Below are positions 59,529 to 64,000 of a stretch of DNA of 64,000 nucleotides, piece by piece. The notes below the pieces were generated by a model, which ran no database searches, had not been told where the DNA came from, and worked only from the letters and a program-made list of their open reading frames with translations. The position numbers and the translations under genes are program-made. The stretch spans positions 1-64,000 of the forward strand of contig CALAUA010000021.1 of NCBI GenBank assembly GCA_937891975.1. Direction: 5' to 3'. This DNA is from an uncultured Bacteroidales bacterium. Lineage in GTDB: Bacteria; Bacteroidota; Bacteroidia; Bacteroidales; Paludibacteraceae. Each line of letters begins with the position of its first letter. The first letter of the stretch is position 1.

Positions 59529-60008
59529 TCACGGATATGTGATGACAATATCAAACTCCATAGCAGGAGGGTTGATATTGACATTATCTTCGTACGCAAA
59601 ATCACTAGTGCGGAAGTTAAACTCTGCCCAACCTATTCCGTAGGTTAAATCGTATGTTTCGGTAAAATACAACCAATCTCCATTCGCTGAAGGTTCCTCC
59701 ACGTGCAGCACGTATGGCAGCAAGTGCTTACGAGCGTAGGTTAAACTACTGCGATCAAATACGGCATATGCCTTCACTTCGCCATAGTCAAACACTTTCT
59801 CTGTTATCTCGGGCACTTTGATACCAACGTAGAAATAATTATTATTAAACTGATCACTCGCATCTTGCTGCGTATATTGCCAATCACTTGCATTCACTGC
59901 CACACGAATCGTTTTCAGTGTTGCACCTTCTTGCTCAATATATGTTGGATTGCTTACACAAGCTACCAACGCTATAGTCACACCGAATAAAAACAAAATC
60001 TTTTTCAT
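59529..60008 (-). CDS. Lipoprotein of a Bacteroidales family of unknown function
   Basis: 159 residues. Signal with lipobox ALVAC (Cys near 17). The mature part has WQYTQQDASDQFNNNYFYVGIKVPEITEKVFDYGEVKAYAVF and DLTYGIGWAEFNFRTSDFAYE, a pattern I recognise from uncharacterised Bacteroides lipoproteins; no function known to me. It is the first gene of the leftward operon that includes mutS2 and folK, transcribed from 60036-60067. At first it resembles GldH in size, but the motifs do not match. Confidence 0.7.
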   Translation of the reverse strand: MKKILFLFGVTIALVACVSNPTYIEQEGATLKTIRVAVNASDWQYTQQDASDQFNNNYFYVGIKVPEITEKVFDYGEVKAYAVFDRSSLTYARKHLLPYVLHVEEPSANGDWLYFTETYDLTYGIGWAEFNFRTSDFAYEDNVNINPPAMEFDIVITYP

Positions 60009-60035
60009 GAGCTTCCTATTTTACAAATTTCGCTG

Positions 60036-60067
60036 CAAAATTACCATTTTTTTTTGATATGTGCAAA
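60036..60067 (-). promoter_or_regulatory. Promoter of the lipoprotein-mutS2 operon, interlocked
   Basis: Minus strand TTTG (60067-60064), 20 bases, TAATTTTG (60043-60036). Confidence 0.8.
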
Positions 60068-60083
60068 AAAAAACGTACCTTTG
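60053..60083 (+). promoter_or_regulatory. Promoter of the glucosaminidase operon, interlocked
   Basis: TTTG (60053-60056), 19 bases, TACCTTTG (60076-60083). Both -33 boxes sit in the opposite spacer, as at 38749-38796. Confidence 0.8.
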
Positions 60084-60102
60084 CGCCCTAAATACAACAT
60101 TT

Positions 60103-61074
60103 ATGAAGAAAATCCTTACACTTGTCTACTTGTCTGCGCTCGCAATATGCGCCTACGCGCAGTCGCAAAATCCTTTGTACTTGGAATATATCGCAAAGTA
60201 CCGCGACCTAGCCATTGAGCAGCAACGCAAGCACAATGTGCCAGCTGCCATCACCATGGCGCAAGGTATATTGGAGTCTGCGGCAGGGCAATCCGAACTT
60301 GCCACCCAAGCCAACAACCACTTCGGTATCAAATGCACTTCCGATTGGGTGGGCAAAACCTATACCTACGACGATGATCGTAAAAACGAGTGCTTCCGCC
60401 GTTATGCCGAAGCCAGTGATTCCTACGAAGACCACTCGCTCTTCTTGCTGCGCAAGCGCTATGAGAGTCTCTTTGCATTGCCGATAGGCGACTACAAGGC
60501 ATGGGCGTATGGACTCAAGAACTGCGGCTATGCTACCGACCCTAAATACCCCGAAAAGCTCATTCGCCTCATCGAACTATACAACCTACAATCACTCACC
60601 TTGGATCCTGACCTCAAGGACGCTGGCTTTGTAGCCGACAAGGACACCGCATGGAACGATGCACCCAACAACACCATACTCGATGCATCCGACACCCTTC
60701 ACACTACACAGTTAAAGGATATCCAGCTCTACTACGATCATCCATCGGGCTATCGCAATGGTGTGCGCTATGTCTTGGCTTCGCAGGGCGAGACCTATGC
60801 TTCGTTAGCGTATTATCTCAACATGAACGAAAAGACCCTGCGCAAATACAACGACGCACTCGACACGCGCGACCTCAAAGCAGGCGATATGGTGTACGTC
60901 TATCCCAAGAAGAACAAAGCCAACCGCAAGCACCCTTACCACTATTTCAGACCGGGTGAGACTGCTTGGGAGATTGCTCAGCGATATGGTATTAAGCTCC
61001 AGAGTTTATACAAACTCAATGGTATCCCATACGGCACGCCTCTCACAACCCAACAACGCTTGCAACTGCGATAA
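60103..61074 (+). CDS. Secreted glucosaminidase (GH73) with LysM domains
   Basis: 323 residues from ATG 60103 (MKKILTLVYLSALAICAYAQ, signal peptide). GH73 domain about 20-165: AITMAQGILESAAGQSELATQANNHFGIKC holds the catalytic Glu (ILES), followed by YAEASDSYEDHSLFL and YKAWAYGLKNCGYATDPKYPEKLI. Two LysM modules follow (RYVLASQGETYASLAYYLNMNEKTLRKYND near 220-250, YFRPGETAWEIAQRYGIKLQSLYKLNGI near 285-312). Cleaves the glycan strands of peptidoglycan in the periplasm. Heads a four-gene operon. Confidence 0.95.
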   Translation: MKKILTLVYLSALAICAYAQSQNPLYLEYIAKYRDLAIEQQRKHNVPAAITMAQGILESAAGQSELATQANNHFGIKCTSDWVGKTYTYDDDRKNECFRRYAEASDSYEDHSLFLLRKRYESLFALPIGDYKAWAYGLKNCGYATDPKYPEKLIRLIELYNLQSLTLDPDLKDAGFVADKDTAWNDAPNNTILDASDTLHTTQLKDIQLYYDHPSGYRNGVRYVLASQGETYASLAYYLNMNEKTLRKYNDALDTRDLKAGDMVYVYPKKNKANRKHPYHYFRPGETAWEIAQRYGIKLQSLYKLNGIPYGTPLTTQQRLQLR

Positions 61075-61076
61075 CC

Positions 61077-61370
61077 ATGGCTATCCACAAAGCAGAATCA
61101 ATAGGCACACTACTAGCGGACTTCTTCCGTGGCACAGAGGCAGAGACCACCTTGCTCGAGCGCAAGATTCCTGCCGCGTGGAGCGAAGTATTTGGGGCAA
61201 CAGTCAATCAGTTCACGGGCGATATGGAAGTCAAGAATGGTACGCTCTTTGTGCACATCCACTCGGCTGCATTGCGCCAGCAGCTCTTTGAGCAACGCCA
61301 CACCATTGTCCAACGCCTCAACGACAAAGTAGGCGGCACAGTAATCAAAGATATACGCCTCCTAGGATGA
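61077..61370 (+). CDS. DUF721 protein (DciA-like)
   Basis: 97 residues. The DUF721 core is visible as LLERKIPAAWSEVFGATVNQFT and EVKNGTLFVHIHSAALRQQLFEQRHTIVQRLN. Members include DciA, which helps load the replicative helicase; short Bacteroidales members are less studied. Two bases behind the glucosaminidase gene; its stop overlaps the next ATG by 4 bases. Confidence 0.85.
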   Translation: MAIHKAESIGTLLADFFRGTEAETTLLERKIPAAWSEVFGATVNQFTGDMEVKNGTLFVHIHSAALRQQLFEQRHTIVQRLNDKVGGTVIKDIRLLG

Positions 61371-62602
61371 AAGTAGAACAACTCGCCTTACAGCGCAAAC
61401 GCTATGCCCATCTCTCCGACGAAGAGTGGCGATGGATGCTCCAGCAGGTTGAGGGGCGTCAGCGTACATGCGACAAGTTGCCTACTTTTGCGCAGATAGC
61501 AGATTGGTGGTACCCTGTTCGCCTCTCGTGCGAACAATGTTCCAGCGAAGCCACAGCCCGCTACAAAGCCCAACTCATCTCATCCCTCCCATGGAAGGGG
61601 AGGTCGGGAGGGGTCCTCACCGACCTCACAGGCGGTTATGGTGTAGATACGTATTTCATGAGCGAACATGCGCAAGAGGCGCACTATGTCGAGCAGAACG
61701 CAGAATTATGCCGAATAGCCACCCATAACTTCGCTCTCACGCGTCCGCACGTACAGATTCATAACACCTCTGCCGAATCCTTCCTCGCCTCTTTACCCGA
61801 TAGCCCAACGGGCATCATCTATATGGATCCTGCCAGAAGAGACAAAAACGGCGGCAAAGTCTTTCGCATCGAAGATTGCGAACCGAACGTAGTGCAACTG
61901 CTGCCTGCTATGCTAAGCAAAGCGAAGCAGATCATCATCAAACTCAGCCCTATGTTGGACATCACGCAAGCGCTGCGCAGTCTTCCTATTCCTTTTGACG
62001 TACATATAGTAGCGGTCAACAACGAGGTGAAAGAGGTGCTCTTGCTCTCCAAGACGGACAACACCACACCCACTATCCATGCCATTAATCTGCAACCAAT
62101 ACCCAATACTCCATTCCCGAATCGGGAGTCCCAGGTCCAGCAAATATTCTCCTTCACCCAAGAAGAAGAAAAACAATCGGTATCCCGACTCCTGAATCCA
62201 ACAATCATCGGTTTCCCGAATCGCGACTCACGAGTCCAACAACCATCGGTTTCTCGCCTCGCGACTCCTGATACATACCTCTACGAACCCAACGCGGCTA
62301 TCATCAAGGCGGGAGCATTCAAACTCGTTGCACAGCGCTTTGGGCTCTGCAAGATGGCGCCTAACACCCATCTATACTACTCTGAGCAGATGGTAGAGGA
62401 TTTCCCTGGCAGAGTATGGCGGATCATGGAGGTCAATCCCAAAGATACGAAGAATATCTGCGCCAGTATCCTCACGCGCAACTACCCTCTTACACCCGAC
62501 CAACTGCGCAAGAAGCTCAAGGTCAAAGAGGGCGACCTACTCACCATCATCGGTGCCCGACTTGGCGATAAACCGACACTCTTTTTATGTGAAAAGATAT
62601 GA
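61367..62602 (+). CDS. THUMP-like class I SAM-dependent methyltransferase, with repeat-derived inserts
   Basis: 411 residues. SAM motif I is LTDLTGGYGVDTYFM near 85-99, with IYMDPARRDKNGGKVFRIEDCEP near 150-172 as motif IV, and a THUMP-like C-terminal part (YLYEPNAAIIKAGAFKL..., RNYPLTPDQLRKKLKVKEGD). Target unknown, probably RNA. Three segments look added: SLPWKGRSGGV near 74-84 (family G), and two blocks between 249 and 303 with FPNRESQVQQ and FPNRDSRVQQPSVSRLATPD (family B). Homologues I know have a short loop there. The frame is open throughout. Confidence 0.88.
   Translation: MKVEQLALQRKRYAHLSDEEWRWMLQQVEGRQRTCDKLPTFAQIADWWYPVRLSCEQCSSEATARYKAQLISSLPWKGRSGGVLTDLTGGYGVDTYFMSEHAQEAHYVEQNAELCRIATHNFALTRPHVQIHNTSAESFLASLPDSPTGIIYMDPARRDKNGGKVFRIEDCEPNVVQLLPAMLSKAKQIIIKLSPMLDITQALRSLPIPFDVHIVAVNNEVKEVLLLSKTDNTTPTIHAINLQPIPNTPFPNRESQVQQIFSFTQEEEKQSVSRLLNPTIIGFPNRDSRVQQPSVSRLATPDTYLYEPNAAIIKAGAFKLVAQRFGLCKMAPNTHLYYSEQMVEDFPGRVWRIMEVNPKDTKNICASILTRNYPLTPDQLRKKLKVKEGDLLTIIGARLGDKPTLFLCEKI
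61580..61617. repeat. Family G palindrome in the THUMP-like methyltransferase gene
   Basis: CCCTCCC-atggaa-GGGGAGG, then TCGGGAGGGGTC. Counterpart of 55011-55043. Confidence 0.75.
62113..62275. repeat. Family B repeats in the THUMP-like methyltransferase gene
   Basis: TTCCCGAATCGGGAGTCC, ATCCCGACTCCTGAATCC, TTCCCGAATCGCGACTCA and CGCCTCGCGACTCCTGA follow one another; CAACAATCATCGGTTTC and CAACCATCGGTTTC separate them. Confidence 0.85.
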
Positions 62603-63717
62603 ACCCATTATTAGGAAAAACTTTACAAGAACTTCAAGCCATTGCCCAAGAGGTGGGCTTACCTCGTTTTGCAGGTAAACAATTAGCCGAGTGGCTATAT
62701 GTTCGCCGTGCCACATCGTTTGATGAGATGACCAATATCTCGCTCAAAGGTCGCGAAGCCCTCAAGGCGCGCTATACGGTCGGTCGCCATGCCCCTGTAG
62801 CCGAAGCTATATCCAAAGACGGCACCAAGAAATACCTCTTCCGCATATCCAATAGCCCACAGGGCATCCCATATCCAATAGGCGATAGCCGTCCCATACC
62901 CGATAGCAAAGCGTCCTTCATCGAATCCGTCTATATCCCTGACGACGACCGTGCTACATTATGTGTCAGCACACAGGCTGGTTGCAAGATGGGATGTCGT
63001 TTTTGTATGACAGGCACCTTGGGTTTTCATGGGCATCTCACCGCTGCTGATATCCTCAATCAAATTTTCTCCATCCCCGACGCCGACAAACTAACGAATA
63101 TCGTCTATATGGGCGAAGGTGAACCGATGGACAACTTGGACAATGTATTGCGTTCGTTGGAGGTGATGACCAGTGCATGGGGCTGTGCGTGGTCGCCCAA
63201 ACGTATCACGGTGTCTTCAGTGGGTATTATCAAGGGATTGAAGCGCTTTATGGAGGAGAGCGATTGCCATTTGGCTATATCGTTGCACAATCCTTTCGCT
63301 GCTGAACGTCAGGAGATTATGCCTATTGAGAAGGTGCATCATCTGAGCGATGTGATAGCCCTGTTGAAGCAATACGACTGGTCTCACCAACGCCGTGTGA
63401 GTTTCGAATATATCTGTTGGGGTGGTGTTAATGATACGCCCAAGCATGCCAACGAACTGCTTCGTTTGTTGAAGGGTCTTGACTGCCGCATCAACCTCAT
63501 TCGTTTCCACGTTTCACCATCTACAGGCGCAGCCGATCTACAGCGAAGCGATCTACAGCGCAGCGATCTACCATCTTCTCACGAAGCATCCATGCTCTGG
63601 CTCCGTGATTATCTCACTGCCCACGGCATCACCACCACTATCCGCCGTAGCCGTGGCGAAGATATCCTCGCCGCATGCGGTATGCTAGTCAATGCGTTGA
63701 AAACGAGTAATGGCTAA
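62599..63717 (+). CDS. rlmN: Dual-specificity RNA methyltransferase RlmN, with repeat-derived inserts
   Basis: Radical-SAM enzyme that methylates C2 of A2503 in 23S rRNA and A37 in tRNAs; 372 residues. Fe-S Cys C129, C133 and C136 (CKMGCRFC), YMGEGEPMDN, and the second catalytic Cys near 360 (ILAACGML). Two extra stretches: residues 83-103 (SNSPQGIPYPIGDSRPIPDS), between KKYLFRI and FIESVYIPDDDRATLC, which are close together in homologues, and 312-327 (ADLQRSDLQRSDLPSS). Both correspond to short DNA repeats. Overlaps the previous gene by 4 bases; last gene of the operon. Confidence 0.95.
   Translation: MNPLLGKTLQELQAIAQEVGLPRFAGKQLAEWLYVRRATSFDEMTNISLKGREALKARYTVGRHAPVAEAISKDGTKKYLFRISNSPQGIPYPIGDSRPIPDSKASFIESVYIPDDDRATLCVSTQAGCKMGCRFCMTGTLGFHGHLTAADILNQIFSIPDADKLTNIVYMGEGEPMDNLDNVLRSLEVMTSAWGCAWSPKRITVSSVGIIKGLKRFMEESDCHLAISLHNPFAAERQEIMPIEKVHHLSDVIALLKQYDWSHQRRVSFEYICWGGVNDTPKHANELLRLLKGLDCRINLIRFHVSPSTGAADLQRSDLQRSDLPSSHEASMLWLRDYLTAHGITTTIRRSRGEDILAACGMLVNALKTSNG
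62845..62906. repeat. Family C repeats inside rlmN
   Basis: CCAATAGCC-cacag-GGCATCCC, CCAATAGGCGATAGCC and CCCGATAGC follow one another, in frame. Confidence 0.75.
63534..63578. repeat. Family D repeats inside rlmN
   Basis: GATCTACAGCGAAGC, GATCTACAGCGCAGC and GATCTACC: 15-base period, translated DLQRS twice. Confidence 0.85.
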
Positions 63718-63722
63718 TGAAA

Positions 63723-63749
63723 AAAAATCGCTCTTTAGGGCGATTTTTT
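63723..63749. terminator. Terminator behind rlmN
   Basis: AAAATCGC pairs with GCGATTTT around TCTTTAGG, with A- and T-runs on both sides. Confidence 0.8.
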
Positions 63750-63755
63750 CATTTT

Positions 63756-63771
63756 TGGCACAGTTTTTGCA
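63756..63771 (+). promoter_or_regulatory. Sigma-54-type promoter
   Basis: TGGCACAGTTTTTGCA: TGGCAC and TTGCA with the invariant GG and GC exactly 10 bases apart. Points out of the right edge. Confidence 0.65.
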
Positions 63772-63781
63772 ACGCATATGT

Positions 63782-63922
63782 ATATGGCTGATTGCAACTA
63801 TTCACATACCGCATCGCATGGGCACCCTCCGACACCTGTAGGTATCGATTTGGTTCTCCCCTTATATGTATCGTGGTCACCGTCCTCGTACTGCTCCGTG
63901 CAGCTATGTGGACGGTTTTTTT
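63782..63922 (+). promoter_or_regulatory. Leader with internal terminator before a gene at the right edge
   Basis: From the expected start (about 63782) to the terminator CCGTCC...GGACGG plus seven T (63880-63922), with CTGC-tccgt-GCAG inside. A small frame (63778-63972) shows no protein features. The next ATG is the last three bases of the window (63998-64000), so the gene itself is not visible. This could be a transcription attenuator or an independent RNA of about 140 nt. Confidence 0.5.
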
Positions 63923-63941
63923 ATGGCGTCCCTATTCAAAC

Positions 63942-63970
63942 AACCGACTCCCGATTCCCGATTCCCGAAT
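63942..63970. repeat. Family B repeat before the right-edge gene
   Basis: CGACTCCCGATTCCCGATTC then CCGAAT: three CCCGATT units. Confidence 0.8.
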
Positions 63971-64000
63971 AAAAATAACTATAAAACAATCAAAACAATG

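Noticed and set aside
59529..60008. GldH lipoprotein
   Set aside because: Size fits, but the visible motifs match a different uncharacterised Bacteroides lipoprotein family.
63778..63972. 64-codon frame at the right end
   Set aside because: It runs through the terminator hairpin and family B repeats and has no protein features.

Overview
The window is chromosomal DNA from a Bacteroidota bacterium, almost certainly of the order Bacteroidales. Three things point there. At least 20 promoters carry the Bacteroides-type pair TTTG (or TTGC/TTGT) - 19 or 20 bases - TAnnTTTG. Shine-Dalgarno sites are nearly absent; one clear exception is the toxin-antitoxin operon. The gene content fits: type IX secretion plug protein, an amylase with a type IX C-terminal sorting domain, IorAB, SusC-like TonB receptor with carboxypeptidase-like N-terminus, Bacteroidales outer-membrane barrels.

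Layout. 1-320: start of a lipoprotein gene and a 42-residue peptide gene, read leftwards from a promoter at 817-848. 984-8201: nptA, rubrerythrin, infB, nusA, rimP, read leftwards. 8339-11766: TonB receptor divergent from a hemerythrin-like LuxR-type regulator. 11863-14780: prfC and a nucleoside transporter. 15324-16012: toxin-antitoxin pair. 16354-23136: a 2260-residue repeat-rich surface protein behind a folded 139-nt leader element. 23477-31902: GldF-like permease, phosphodiesterase, candidate small RNA, yidC, two barrels, aspartate aminotransferase, TerB-like protein, membrane protein. 31948-35640: dnaK, tRNA-Thr, type IX plug. 35677-39910: secreted amylase divergent from mnmA. 39966-48910: an eight-gene leftward run of capsule/Kdo genes ending in rlmH and a SulP transporter. 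49145-54047: aminotransferase-iorA-iorB-aminotransferase operon. 54145-60008: leftward operon with mutS2, folK and an RluA-type synthase. 60103-63717: glucosaminidase, DUF721, THUMP-like methyltransferase, rlmN. 63718-64000: sigma-54-like promoter and a terminator-bearing leader for a gene beginning at the last three bases.

The most striking feature is a dense population of short dispersed repeats of at least seven families. They sit at gene borders, where they often supply the stop codon, and also lie in frame inside conserved genes (iorA, mutS2, folK, the THUMP-like methyltransferase, rlmN, a lipoprotein signal peptide). Family A is a small hairpin between TAAAC borders whose stem bases differ between copies but stay paired. 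This resembles the Rickettsia palindromic elements, which insert in frame into genes, but the sequences are unrelated to anything I recognise. A second striking feature is a 137-nt, 94 percent identical leader duplicated directly against the start codons of both nusA and infB.

Genes that work together: rimP-nusA-infB (translation/transcription core), the amylase and plug protein (type IX export), two aminotransferases with IorAB (2-oxo acid oxidation from amino acids), WlbA-like/Wza/Wza/Wzc/KdsB (surface polysaccharide).
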